64,000 nt of DNA from Petrolisthes cinctipes (lineage: Eukaryota; Arthropoda; Malacostraca; Decapoda; Porcellanidae), in the NCBI GenBank assembly GCA_033782935.1, contig JAWQEG010000259.1, positions 888,501 to 952,500 on the forward strand, written 5' to 3'. The position numbers were made by a program, and so were the translations under genes. Below the pieces are notes generated by a model. That model was not told the origin of the DNA and made no database searches. It was given only the letters and a program-made list of their open reading frames with translations. Shown here piece after piece: positions 11,459 through 23,969 of this stretch (within the stretch, counting starts at the first letter, position 1; every line of letters starts with the position of its first letter).

Positions 11459-13935
11459 TTTTTTTTTTTTTTTTATGACTCTCAGTGAAGGGAGGCTTGC
11501 CCTCCATCCCATCAACCTGCCATGGTGGCCAGGAGCCAAGCCTCAAACAAACAGAGACTACATTGTGCCTCCAAACCATGAGGCCCCAGCGACGGTAGGA
11601 ATATTTGAGATGGCAGACAGACTCGAAGTGGGTAATGGAAAAAGGTCGGGGAGAGAGGACGTCCAACACCACGAGGAGGCAGACGGCAAGCCTCCTTCGC
11701 GAGTCTGTCAACTGTAGCATTGTGACCCATAAAAAGGTGACCGTCAAGTTACGATGATGCAATAAGGCCAAAAACAAAAAGATCTACTGAACAACAGTAG
11801 AGTACTGGAGAGGGAATGAAGGGCAGGTTTGGAGTCACAAAATATTGCAGCGTTTACTCCCCGTTGACAAAAAAGACATACAGTTCACACAATGTGGAGC
11901 TAGAGTGGTTACGGAGATGATGGCCAACCCAGCCCCCTGGAGGTGACTCCAAGTCAGGTGAGATAATGGCACAACCTACTACACCATCCGCCTGCAATGA
12001 GCCGTCAGTGTAGAGGCAGTATTGAGATGTGATGGAGGATGTCACTGTTCCTACGTGTTCTAGAGCCAACTGCCGCTGTTGAGAAGTCGGTGTGAAGCTC
12101 ACAACAGTTGTGGGTAGCATCCATGGAGGGGGCACTGGGGGAACGTCTACAACCAATATATCTATATTATGACAACAGAGCATAGAGGAAACAGACCTTA
12201 TGAGAGCACGTCCAGCAGTCAGTATGGGAGGGACGGGAAAGTTTGGTCTAAGAGAAGTTTTAACTAACTGAGAGTAGTGGGGTTAAAGATGTGGGAAATG
12301 GAGGCACTTGACAGTGAAGCATGAAAAATTAGATTAAATTCTCTCGACTAATGGAGGAAGACGCAATTCAAGCTGCATATTCACTATCCTGGTCGACATG
12401 GGAGAGCCGAGAATTATTTTCATCGCTCTCTTCTGAAATTTTTCTAAAGTTTCCTGGAAGTTGACTCAAAGCAAGGAAACGGTAAACAACAACTGAACGG
12501 ATAAAAACAATATACTGTAGATGGTACTAGAGTTGTTAGTGAGCCATTGAAGTATTACAGGTCCGCGCTGGTCTTGAGGCCTGGCAGGGATAACCGGCTA
12601 AATATTGACTGCTGCGCTCAGGTAGAGGTACTGGGAACACATGGGAATGACAGTTCCTCCAATTGTAAATACTGGCAGAGCTTGAGGAATGTGACAGGCG
12701 AGTATTCTGCTCGTATCTGACGAGACAATAATGCCACAGTGAGAGGAGGCCACGGAGAAGAAGTCAAGAAACCGCTGGAGATCCCCTGGAGAGGTAGAAT
12801 AATCACAGATAACAACAGCATAGCATGTAATTGTAATTCCATGAATATCAGGGAGAGAACTGAGCAACCAATTCATCAGAATATTAAAACAAAATTGGTT
12901 AAGAACACCCCTTTAGGGCGTGTTCGCAGTGTCGGGCTCAGGGATGGGTATTATTGTGCTGCTGATCCAAGCTCGTGTTACACAACCATCACGAAGACAA
13001 AGATTGTACAGTTGAAGAAGGCGTAGTGCAGCATAAGTAATACCATCATCACCAGGGGAAGAAGCTCTACCCCGAGAGAGAGCATGGCGCAACTCCTCAG
13101 TTACTTGCTTTGAATCATCGTCAACATCTTGCAACAGAGCAGACACCAGATGTAGCTGATGGTCAGCAGCAAGAGAAGCGAATGCATCTTGTATGTGGAT
13201 GAGTAGACTGGCTGGGGTAGATTGTTCTGACCAGGCACTGACAAGTTGTTGGGCGTAGACGGCGGGAGTGTGATGACGGTCAGTGCCCGGCATCTTTTTA
13301 ACAACCCGACAGATGAGGTGCCACAGTTGTTTAGTAGGTGATGGTGTCCATGAACCACTGTTAACACTCAGTGTGAGCACATTCCTGCAGGGCAACTAAG
13401 GCGTCCCTAGACATCTGGTAACGATGAAGCAGGTCAGGGGTTGGGTTTGCTTGAAACAAAAGGCCATCACCTTCAGCCTCCTTCGCCTCCTGATTACGTG
13501 CATCAAGCGTCCAGGAGTGGGCAGTATGACGATGTTGGATGTGTGGCCAGGAGACGTATAACCATTAAAAGTCATGAGTAGCTTGCCCAGCATCGAGCAG
13601 CCGTCCTGGAAATGCTTCCTGGAAAAAAAATATATCCCTAGTATGATAAAGAAAAATGTAAGCCTTGAGTTCAGTGAGCCTAGCATAACTGGTGATACCA
13701 CATACGTTCCAAGAAATGACGTCCAGCTAGCAATCACTTGTAAACTCTGTGTTTCGAGGTAGAAGTCTGGGGAGTAGGGGCAGATGAGCGACCTGGAGAA
13801 GGAGATGGACCACGAGAAGGGACGGACTTGAAAAGCTTCTCAAGGCGAGATACATCAATATCCATCCTTTCTGTAAGGGTGGTGACAGTGTATATGATAC
13901 TATCGCCTGCTATATACCAGGCCTTGATCTCCATA
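11459..13935 (-). mobile_element. LINE-B, a second RNase H-bearing LINE, degenerate
   Basis: Different non-LTR family on the minus strand with a poly(A) tail (plus-strand T run 11459-11475). From the 5' side: ORF1 C-terminus with a heptad-like stretch and a Pro/Ser-rich end (13934-13734); an endonuclease start reading VISWNVCGI...RDIFFFQEAF (about 13725-13600); an RT N-terminal part with GRASSPGDDGITYAALRLL (about 13040); RT C-terminal piece (12876-12598); and RNase H with YCLYTDGSLQADGVVGCAII (about 12010) and VDRLAKEACRLPP (about 11700). Frame changes and internal deletions are many. Sequence and tail both differ from LINE-A. Confidence 0.82.
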
Positions 13936-14595
13936 CTGGAGGTATCCCTGTCATATCACACACCCTCCGAAACACAAATGCCCAAACATAAAACTTCCCC
14001 TCCTCCCACACACACACTCCATATCTCAACCCCCCAATCCCTGTTGGAAGAGGGAGCAACCCCCACCACACAACCGCATCTCCTTGTGGGACTACAAGGG
14101 GTACAGCTATGGTTGCATCCATAGCAAGGCCCGAGAGCAAAAGCTGGTTTACCTCTGCCACTTCACTACAGGGCAAACTCCCCCTCCAGCATCCAGCCAG
14201 CCATAGGTCATACTCAGTGCTGGCCCCTCCTCCAAGGACCGTGCAGCTGCGTCCACTCTTCAAACATTCACAATCCTCCTCCATTCGTTTCTGTCACGCG
14301 CAATTACTCTACCTTGCGCCACAGATATACCTCTTCCACTCAGAGCTCCTTTCAGTGTGCCAATCAATCTCCTCTGTGGCCTTCCTCTCCTCCTTAAACC
14401 TCCCACATCTGAGCACACTATCCTTTTTACCATTCTATTCTCCTCCATTCTCTCCACATATTCTAACCTCCTCTCCAATCTAACCATCTCCAAGCACTCC
14501 ACCTCCTCCAATATTTCACCATCTAGCATTATATTCATCCTTCTATCCTCTGCTCCTGATCGAGTATTAAGCGAGCTCATGAAATATGACACAGG
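13930..14595 (-). mobile_element. RTE-type LINE 3' fragment
   Basis: Minus-strand C-terminal piece of an RTE-like ORF: MNIMLDGEILEEVECLE, GRPQRRLIGTLKGALSGRG and ARDRNEWRRIVN, followed by stop and about 300 bp of 3' UTR. These are the usual terminal RTE motifs ('GRPrkrW...dl..Rg....A.DR..WR..v'). The 5' end is truncated at about 14595. It appears to split LINE-B ORF1, since LINE-B-like sequence lies on both sides. Confidence 0.8.
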
Positions 14596-14619
14596 ATAAG
14601 CGTTGTAATTAGGTAATTA

Positions 14620-15180
14620 TCAAATGATTCGAAACTTCAACATGACCTGGATACAGATTTTGGATTGTGAGTGTACGTTGTGCACAGCTGAAGCACCCTT
14701 CGCCGTCTTGGCAGCTGGAGTTAAACAGTCCACACAATCGGATGCCTGCGAGCAGTCGGATGAGGAGACAACGGGTCGCTTGGTAGAGATAGAGGATGTT
14801 GACGGCTGCATCCCATGCTGCGGAGTGTCTGAGAACAGGGGGAGAGGGTTGCGCGAGAACAGCTCAGGCCAGTGATGCTCAACAAGACACTTGTCGTCCT
14901 CCGAGATGGCCAAGTCGGCCTCCAAGCAGGAATCCGCGCTCTCCATCAGGCCAGGCAAGGCCTAGATCAGCCAGGGACACACACACACACACACATACAC
15001 ACACAAAACCACAACAAAACAAAACTCAAAACACGATAAAACAGACGAAGAACTAAAAAAAACACCACAAAAACAATAACACACAAACAAGAACTCAGAA
15101 ACAACTCAAACAACAAAGCAGGCAGAGCGCCAGGAGAAGGTCTACACTTCACCAAGGCTGGAGCAAGACTCACTTACAGC
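14620..15180 (-). pseudogene. Possible LINE ORF1 N-terminus and 5' UTR (LINE-B?)
   Basis: Minus-strand open frame of 113 codons reading MPGLMESADSCLEADLAISE and then a Ser/Thr-rich region (PSTSSISTKRPVVSSSD), preceded by a C/T-rich leader with a (TG)n/(CA)n run at 14980-15006. Composition and position fit the 5' part of a LINE ORF1, most simply that of LINE-B interrupted by the RTE fragment at 13930-14595. No diagnostic domain; this is inference. Confidence 0.4.
14980..15006. repeat. (CA)n microsatellite
   Basis: About 13 CA units with one interruption. It lies in the leader of the putative ORF1 described above. Confidence 0.9.
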
Positions 15181-15185
15181 TTTAG

Positions 15186-15776
15186 GTGTTTACTAACATC
15201 ATACCGTCATATCTTAATCTCAACTATTATTGATTAAATAGGTCGTCTTGTGTAAATCGGCTATTGTAAATAACATATAAAGTGCAAGGTAATCTGTATC
15301 AAAGTGAAATATCAGAATATTAACTTTTTTATACCCTGAATCAACCAACACCTTGAAGCTCAACTGCATTCATCAACTCCGACGCATATGAAATATCTAA
15401 CACCTTAATTAAATATTTGATTTATGTTTCCAACCACACCCAATCCATCTATGATCACAAAGTAATGTCAACACTAAAGCCTGTGAATGGTTCCTTATGT
15501 AATGAAAAATGTAAAATTAATTACCTTAGGTCGGAACTGCCAAGAAACAACTTTCAATGACAACTGTCAGTACACCCTTACCACTGTTCATAATGTTCTT
15601 CAAATACTGGACATTATTATTATAAACAAATCGTTACAAAATAATTACCATCTTAATATCCAATACCTAACTTGAAGGAACGAGCCTATCTTGACCTGTG
15701 AGGGCTAAAGGTGGAGTGGAATGTTATAGCAACACGGTGACGTGCTTAAATTCTACACTCAAGATATTATTCTTAC
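15186..15776. other. AT-rich intron stretch, empty
   Basis: No coding or repeat signature recognised. It ends at the left target-site duplication of LA4. Confidence 0.5.
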
Positions 15777-16003
15777 GTGCAGGAATAATTAATTGATTGA
15801 TTGATTGATTTTGATGCAACTAAGCACCTGGCGGCGCAACAGCTAAGGTCATATACCGCCCAACATAAAATTGTCATCTACATAATTAATAAAACATGAA
15901 TACCCAAAAGGGATAGGCACCATGATTAAAAGACACAAACTAAAAAGCACATTATTAATAAAAGAACCCGTCAACATAAAAAAAAAAAAATAAATCAAAC
16001 CAT

Positions 16004-19000
16004 CTAAAAACCATAAATATAATAAAATAATATTTTGTGGAGAAGGCCAGCCTCTTCCACATAGGAGAGGGTGTTCCCTCCCACACTACAAGCCTCCTCC
16101 CCGAGCACCTGGGAGAGACTGTAAGAACCGTCACCCACCCGGTACACGGAGAGGTGCCTACGACGAAGGTCCCAAAGGCTGGGACACTCGACAAAAAGAT
16201 GCGGTACTCTCAAAGCCCTTTCCATTAAAAGGCCATGAGTCAATAATGTGTGGCCAATGCGGAGACGGACAAGACCTGTCTCCCACCGGCGGGACAGGCC
16301 ACTGTAGCTTCACACACCAAGGTGCTGGCGGATGTTGCGGAGCTTGTTAGCCCCGACGGCGTCCTATCTGTCCTGCCAGCAGGAACGAACGGTAGCATCT
16401 ACGAAGGGTCGAAGGTCCACTGCAGGAACAGGATGACGCTTGGCTGGAGGCCGAGAATTGGAGACCGCAGCCTTAACCAGGGCGTCAGCCCGCTCATTCC
16501 CATCGACACCCACATGGGCCGGGACCCAACAAAAAGTGACTTTTCGGCCACGACGACCCACGAGGACAAGCCACTCAACAATGGCCAACACCAGGGGATG
16601 GGAAGAGTTATAATTGCACAAGGCCTGCAAGGCACTACAGGAATTGCTAAAAATAGTAAACGAAGGCTGAGGGAGAGTAAAAATCACTTGGAGGGCATAT
16701 AAGATGGCCGAGAGCTCAGCATTAAAAATTGACATGACAGAAGTTAGCCTGCCGCCATGGCAAATGTCAGGAAAGACAACTCCAAAGCCAACTCCAGCAT
16801 CAGACTTTGACCCATCAGTGTACACAGGGAGGGACTCCCTGTGATTGAAGGCATGTTCTAAAAAGAGGGAACGATCCACTGGAGGAGGAAGAAATTCCTT
16901 CTTGTTTGTAAAGCAGGTGCAGGGGAAAACTTCTGGAAGAAGCCATGGAGCCACCCTGGGGACCTTCACAGGACAAATTTGGAAGTCATCAATGCCCATC
17001 TCCTCCATAGCCTTCCTGACCCGGAAGCCAAAGGGCCATGGTGCACGAGAATGTAAAAGGTAGTACTGAGACATGATATCATATGACACCGACAAGCAGG
17101 GAAGGGAATCAGGAAGTTGATTTAATCGATGCCAACAACGAACCATCAATGACTGGCGACAGAGATCAAGAGGTGGCTCATTAGCGTCTACCAGGAGACT
17201 GGGGATTGGGGCTGACCTGAAGGCTCCGGTCACCAGATGTACTCCAGCATGATGAACAGGGTCTAAAACTCTAAAACTCGGTGGCAGAAGAGTACACCTC
17301 ACACCCTTGGTCGAGTTTCGACCTAATAAGAACATGGTATAGGCGGAGGAGGGTGGCCCTATCAGCCCCCCAGGACGTATGGACCAGGACCCTCAACAGG
17401 TTAAGAGCCTTGAGGCAAGAGACCTTAAGTGTACGAAAGTGGGGAACCCAAGTCAAATGTTTGTCAAAAATGAGACCCAAAAAGTGAGTCTCCTCGACAC
17501 AACGTATCCAATGACCATACATGAATAAGTCCGGATCAGGGTGGATGACTCGGATGCGACAGAAGTGCATAGCAACCGTCTTGGAAGGAGAAAATCGAAA
17601 CCCATGAGAACCAGTCCAAGCTGCATGCACCGCTCCGCCACTGACATACGGGGAGCAGCAAACCAGACTGCTAGGTCTTCAACGTACATCGAGTTAGCTA
17701 TACCGTCTGGAAGGGATGAGGCAATGGTATTAATTGCTACTGCAAACAATGTGACAATGAGGACGCTTCCCTGGGGGATGCCCTCCTCCTGTGCAACAGA
17801 TGCTGAGTGGGTGGTACCAACCCTCACAGAGAAACTACGACCACTGAGAAACTCCTTAAGAAAACGTGGAAGGCAACCCCGCAGGCCATATAAATGGAGT
17901 TGCTGTAAGATGCCATTGCGCCATGTAGTGTCATAGGCTTTCTCTAAATCAAAGAATACACAGACAAGGTGTTGATGTCGTGCAAAAGCCTCGCATGCAG
18001 CAGCTTCCAACCTGACCAGAGCATCTGTAGTGGAACGGTGTTTACGAAAGCCAGACTGGGACGGAGACAGAAACTCACCCCGTTCCAAGAAGTATGCCAG
18101 TCTGACATTCACCATCTTTTCAAATAGTTTACAGAGACAGGAGTTCAAGGCAATTGGTCGGTAATTGAGGGCAGCACCAGAGTCCTTGCCCAGCTTGAGG
18201 AAAGGAAGGATGGTAGCAACCCTCCACCCAGAAGGGGAGACACCCTCCAGCCAGATTCTGTTACATAAAGCTAAAAGAAATGAGATCGCCTCCTCACCCA
18301 AGCATCGTAACATTGCATATGGGATGTGTCTGGCCCAAGAGAAGTGTCGCAGCAGAGAGAGAGAGAGAGAGCAGAATGCAGGTCTCTTAGGGTGAATATA
18401 TGGTTATAACTTTCATTCTTGTTCCCTGAGAAATCCAGGACAGTGCGCTCCTTGGCTCTTAACTCATGCCTGACAGCCAGAGGTCGAGAGTCACGGCTGG
18501 AGACTCTTGCAAAAGCCTCCGCCATGGTATTGGCCACTGTCAAACCATCCATGATATTAATTCCATTGACCTTAAGTACAAAGTGGAGAACTAGGAGAAA
18601 ACTTCCCCGCCATCTTACGGACTCTCCTGAACACTTGGGTGAGTGGAGTTTTAGTATTAATTGAAGACACATAGGCCTTCGAAGATGCATATCTGGCCTC
18701 TTTTAAGACTCGTCTAGCCCGAGCCCTTGCCAGTCGGAAGTCCTCTAAAAGAGTTGGGTCCCCACGATTGCGATGAAGGCGAGACAAAGCAGCTCGCTTC
18801 TCCCGCACAGCAGTGGTGCAGATTGGTGACCACCAAGGGCCAGGACGTTTGGGAAAGTAGCCAGAAATTCTAAGGATAGAGTTGAGAGCCTCATCTGAGT
18901 TACCAAAAACAGAAGAGACCAAAAAAGTTAGCTCTCTAAAATACTGCCACTTAGCCTTCAATATTTTCCACCTAGGAAGACAAAACTGTGGTTCGTACCT

Positions 19001-19640
19001 GTTACCTTCTAAAAGTATAAGGAAATGGTCACTGCCATATAAATCAGGCAACACTCTCCAAGTAAAATCCAACAGAGCACTGGGTGAGCAATTGCGGTAA
19101 AAGTCCCAGTAGGGCTATTAAAATGTGTCACATCTCCCGTATTTAAAACCCCTAATCCCTCATCCTCAATAAAAGAAGCCAATAAAACACCCCTGGGGTT
19201 GACCGAACTGTCACCCCACAGAGGATGACGACCATTAAAATCACTCAATAAAATAAAGGGAGAGGGAAGGTCCCGTACAAGAAGGTTGAGATCACCACTC
19301 TCAACTGTAACACTGGGAGGAAGGTATAGACTGCACATAGTGTACGGGCGGTCCATATAAACCTTAACTGCAACAGCCTGGAGCGGAGTGTTAAGGTTCA
19401 GGCTCGTGCATGGAATATCTCGGCGAACTAGTATGGCAGGGCCACCATGGTGACACTGCCCTTTAAATGAATTGGAATAAAATGCAGAGTATGCTGGAGG
19501 ACTGTCAGGAATGTAGTCCCCAAGCATTGTCTCTTGGAGAGAAACACATGCAGGAGAGAAGCTAGAGAGAAGAACGCGCAGTTCCACCCAAGAAGCACAC
19601 AAGCCACGGCAATTCCACTGAAGGACCTTGAACAGTGTTA
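16004..19640 (-). pseudogene. LA4 ORF2, frameshifted
   Basis: Same domain order as the other copies: endonuclease (19602-18600; SLQETMLGDYIP, LSDFNGRHPLWGD), reverse transcriptase (18313-17453; NYRPIALNSCLCKLFE, with YVED replacing the YVDD box near 17680), RNase H (17335-16364; YTDGSKSDAGVGFGVV, FNAELSAILYAL, GNERADALVKAA) and a damaged terminal zinc motif (16243-16004), where a deletion near 16215 removes CDDC. A CDDC-less C-terminus and the D-to-E change in the RT box are lesions specific to this copy. Confidence 0.92.
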
Positions 19641-21671
19641 CTTTAGTACTGATTTTTGGGAAGCCTCACGGATGTACTTCCCACTACCACCTCGACCTGA
19701 GGGTTTACTCAAACGATAAGATTTGTCGAATTCTGTGCCACTAGAAGAAGAGCGAACCCGCGGAGTAGTATTTGGGACAGTAATTGGGACCCGTAGACGA
19801 GTCCCTGAAGCATCTGATATGTTAGAAGAAGATGAAGGTTTATGAGCTGGGATATTCTTTGAAACAATTAGATTGGTATTGTCCTGTATAGGTGTGGTAT
19901 CACTGACACAGGCAGATACATCAACATCCATAATACAGGAGGTAGAATCACTCCGCTGCTCAAGCGGAGGAAAAACTGAATCTTTTGAAGTCAAAACATC
20001 TGTGGCATCCACTTATCTTTACGCCCGTCTGATGATCCAGAAGGAAGCTTGCGAGGAGGAACTTCTGTTGAATCAAGAGATTCATCAGAGCCACAAGAAC
20101 GCTTCTGGTGAAATTGAGAGGAAACTATGGATGAGTCCACAGAGACGGTTGCCTTACAAGGAGGAACATCTGTAGAGTCAAGTGCCTCAGAGGAACCACG
20201 AAGGCGTCTCTGTGGCAGTTTAGGTGACTTAAGTTTCCTTTTTGGAGAGCATGTGGCAGCGTGAACCTCTACCACATTAACACCTTTAGCTAAAGTCTGA
20301 GAATTGTCATCAGTTGAAGGGTCACCAGAATGAGTGTCTGATAAAGTTTCCAAGACAGAGAAACTATTATGTAGAGTAACCTTAGAAACGCTCTCACTCG
20401 AGCAAAGAGCAGCTGCCTCTTGAGAGGGTTGAGAGGGTGCTGCAACCGATTTAGAGCGAAGGGAGGAGACATATGTCTTCACACCACCATCCTTCTGTCG
20501 CCTGAAGTTGAGTTGCTGTCTGGCACTACCTATGCTAATGGATTGGGTATTAGCCAAGTGGAGGATATCCTGCTCAAGGAGGTACATACATCTTACATTG
20601 GCGAGAACGCAAGGGGTGAGAATCTCTGCAGTAAAAGCAGTAACTCTCTGACCGACACTCAGAAGTAAGATGTGAGTCAAGAGCAGAACAATTACCACAC
20701 CGGGAACAGTTGTTGCAGTTCCTCCTCCCATGACCAAACTCATAACAACAGATACACTGTAGGGGATGCTCAACAAAAGGCTTCACCTCAAAAGAGGTGG
20801 GGTTAATGTTAATTTAATGCGATCTGGGATATGCGAGCCATAGAAAGTGAGGATGATCATATTTTTACTGCCTTTCATCTTTGTTACTCGTTGGACACTG
20901 TCTGGGCACATAGCGAGAATGTCCTCTTCTGAGAATTCATACAGGTCCTCATTATATATACGCCCCTTACTATAATTAAATGTTCGATGTGGTTTAATAG
21001 ATTCAAACATGCTATCAGAAGGACGGGAGATTGAGGAGCATCATGGCCTGTGTAAGATCTTTGGCTCTGATTAAAACGCCATTACCATATTTCTTTATGT
21101 GGCCCATTAGTAATAATCCAATTTCTTTTTCCAGATACCGGGAAGCATGGATAAGGTTACCACGTCCCTCCCTGTAGTAAGCCACAAACCAAAAGGGTGT
21201 AGGAACCCGACGTTCCTTTGGGACATGCTCTACAGAGTCATCAAACATGTTAGGGCAGTAGTCATTGTCACTGTCAACTACCTTGGTGGACCGCATCATC
21301 TGAACTTTACAATGAGTATCCCCCACCGTCAGAGAATCTTTTTCCTTAAATCCTGCTTTGGCAGCAGCATTTGTATTGAAAGTAATATAGCACCGATTAG
21401 ACGTACAATCACTATCATATGTGATTCGGATTAGAAGAACTACTCTAAAACACTTAAAAATGGAGTGAATAGCGCCATAGGAAAGGGATGCAAGTACATT
21501 CGTTAACATTAACGTGTCCAGATCGCTAACAGGGTTTTTCGACACAACACCCGACCTGCTAGGTCTACTCTTATTTGCAGCTTTCTGCATACTACCACGA
21601 CCAGAGAGTGACGTCTCGAGGGCCTGGTCGACCACCGCTCGAGGAAGAGATTGGGGCTTTTCTTTATCCAT
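19638..21671 (-). pseudogene. LA4 ORF1, frameshifted
   Basis: Starts MDKEKPQSLPRAVVDQALET at 21671 and ends KYIREASQKSVLK at 19638. It is open to 21015, shifts near 21030 and again near 20780 (inside the knuckle block CICCYEFGHGRRNCNNCSRC) and near 20015. It contains the PTPFWFVAYYREGRGNLIHA block and the Ser/Arg-rich C-terminal third. ORF1 and ORF2 are adjacent with only tens of bases between them, as in LA1. Confidence 0.92.
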
Positions 21672-22090
21672 ATATCATAGATTTATTGTTGTTGGCCCTA
21701 GGAGCCAAGAGCTATTACCTACCGGGCAGATGAGGGGACCGAGCGCTGGTCGCCGTAGGCCCTAATGGCTCGAAAGTTTGCCCACGACGGTGCTGAGACC
21801 CCCTTCCCCAACATCTCCTGGCCCAGACACCCAACCATCCAACATAGGACGGCCCCTAGAGGGCAGTCCCTCCGGAGGGCAGCACTGTTAGCCCGTACTG
21901 GCACCCTAATGAATGGGAACCATTTAGTCTGGTCTCTCACCTTACTAGCATGGGAAGCCCTCTCTCCCCGAAATCGGGGCAGAGCAGGGGCCGGAGCCCC
22001 CTCTAGTCTAGCTTGCCAGGTCTCAGAGACACGCAAGCCCCCTCACCACGTTAAGGCGGTTCCCGTTGTGGGTGTGTGCAGGAATAATTA

Positions 22091-22320
22091 TGATCGTTAT
22101 GATGTAGAACAGGAAACAAAAACTTCACTATGTGTTATTACTATCTTTGACTTATATTGAGCATTCATAAATATAGCACCTGGCCAAGACGACTGTGTAG
22201 GTACTGCTTACAGTCATCGGTTCATCGCCCTACCCTGCCTCCATGGTACACCACACCACACCCAAGCCCCCACTACCCATCAATTAACCTCCCACTGACT
22301 CATACTGGTATGTGTTTCGG
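22091..22320. other. Short unassigned stretch
   Basis: Sequence between the LA4 duplication and the ORF1-like relic; nothing recognised. Confidence 0.4.
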
Positions 22321-22323
22321 ATA

Positions 22324-23434
22324 CTAGAGTCGACGACACTGGAGGTTCACACCTTGTGGGGAACACACAATGACAACACTGGAGTTATGTATGCTGCAGT
22401 GGAGGAGGCTGTACACTTTGCGGCAGAAGTCCTGTCGCCTCACCTGCTTCACGTTTGCTCCACTGATGGTTCTTATCGAGCATCTCTCCACGTCAGACAG
22501 TAGTAATCGTTGCAAGTTAGATTACCCTGTCGCAAGAACTTCTCTTCCCGAGATGCTGTGGTGTCATGGTTTATTGTAGTGTCAGGAAGTCGAAAGCCGC
22601 TTGTTTACCTTTCTCCAGGTCACTAATTCGTTCGTTCAAGGTCCTTATTGTAGTGAATGCTATCTGAATTTCTTCATTCATCACTGCTATATCCTAATCT
22701 TTTGTTCGTAGTTTATCCATTATTTTACCAATTATTTATTCTATTTTAATAATTGTCTCCTCGACATTGCGTGGTATTATTGTGTCGATTCGCGGCTGAT
22801 CAAAACACTGTCCCTCTGCTTCGTTTCTGCTCGTCTGCGGTGATTCATTGGAAGCTGGACGATCTGTAGTACGAGTCGATCAGGGAGGGCCAGCTGTGTG
22901 AAGTGAAGCTGGTGTAGCATCATCTTGAGATGAAGCTGGAGGAGTTGAGACTAGAGTTGAAGTGGGGGGACGTGTGCTAGGAATAGGGTCTGGGATTGTG
23001 TTTGTGTCGTCATACTGGAGTTGTGGTGCCTCATGAGGGTGAGTGCCTGGCCTGGTGTAATTATTTTCGTCGGCAGTTGGTGTGTTCCCCATTATCATTT
23101 CGATAAGCTGCTCCTTATTGACCCATATTTTGGTTAATCCTAGTGTCCGATTCCGCCTTTGTATGACGGACTTGTTGACATTTGTGCTTAAAAACTCCCT
23201 TGTTGGGAATTGAAGACATGGTTGAGGTTGGTGTTGCTGCGATTCGGTTCGCTTCTGTGTAGACTGGTGTGGCAGGTCTTCCAATGACATTGTTATTATG
23301 CTCACAGGGGGTGGACACTGAGGTATCTGAGGTATCTTGAATCGCAGTAGTTTACTCGTGCCACTGTTATTTGGTGGATATTTCGTGGGTGTTATGATAA
23401 TAGCGTCAAAAGCGGGGTCACCGGTTGTGCGCAT
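22324..23434 (-). pseudogene. Unrecognised ORF1-like relic (Pro/Thr-rich plus coiled coil)
   Basis: Minus strand. A 184-codon open frame (23434-22880) starts MRTTGDPAFDAIIITPTKYP and is rich in Pro, Thr and Ser (DPIPSTRPPTSTLVSTPPAS). After a frameshift near 22880 the sequence gives DTIIPRNVEETIIKIE, two stops, and MNEEIQIAFTTIRTLNERIS then DLEKG, a heptad-like coiled coil ending in a stop near 22575. A third open piece, 22515-22324 (SIRTISGANVKQVRRQ), follows. A Pro-rich region followed by a coiled coil is common in LINE ORF1 proteins, but I recognise no specific family; a broken host gene is possible. Confidence 0.4.
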
Positions 23435-23969
23435 GCGCAGAAAATGCCTAGAGGTTCGAGAGGGATCCTTGGGGTGGTTAGATATTTTATATTTTCTTTA
23501 ACCCCACAATACGTCTAAGTCTAGCTGACCTTTCCATATAGATTCACTTGATCTAGGTTTATTCACAAACCAGCTAATCCCTATTTCACCAACCTGTGAG
23601 TCTTCCTTATTGTGTTTCATGAGGTAATAATTAGGAGCGGGACAAACACCATCCAATATTTACTTCCGAAGAGACAGTTACCGTCCCAGTAAGAGTGTTA
23701 GGGGTGATAAAGTTATAGGGGCACGTAGTATTGGGCCACCTTGCAAGTGTTACAGTAAGCGCTAAAGTGTGGTTGAACCGTGTGTCATCACAAAATGTGA
23801 AGCCGTATTAATTGCCGGCCAAGTAAATTGCTGAGGATAGTGAGGTACACTGTCAAAAAGCAAGACAAGGAAATATACGTGTGTCCCAATGCTTTTATTT
23901 ATTTCTATGGTATGTCTGTGAAAAGGGTTAGGAATGCTGTTGATAGGTTTACGAGTTCGGGTACAGTCT
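23435..23969. other. Unassigned stretch before the nested palindrome
   Basis: No gene recognised. Confidence 0.4.

Larger units (their letters stand above)
15792..22075 (-). mobile_element. LINE-A copy LA4, full length with 15-bp TSD
   Basis: Complete LINE-A insertion of 6284 bp on the minus strand within the 17-kb receptor intron. It is flanked by a perfect 15-bp target-site duplication, GTGCAGGAATAATTA, at 15777-15791 and 22076-22090. The tail is ATTGATTGATTGATT as read on the plus strand and the 5' end is the complement of CAACGGGAACCGCC. The exact duplication shows a single target-primed insertion and fixes both ends of the family. It carries several frameshifts, so it is inactive. Confidence 0.97.

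Noticed and set aside
16250..16702. A 150-codon plus-strand open frame antisense to RNase H, repeated in several LINE-A copies (also 29422-29874 and shorter relatives)
   Set aside because: It recurs only because the opposite strand codes for RNase H with few antisense stops; it has no domain and is shadow coding.
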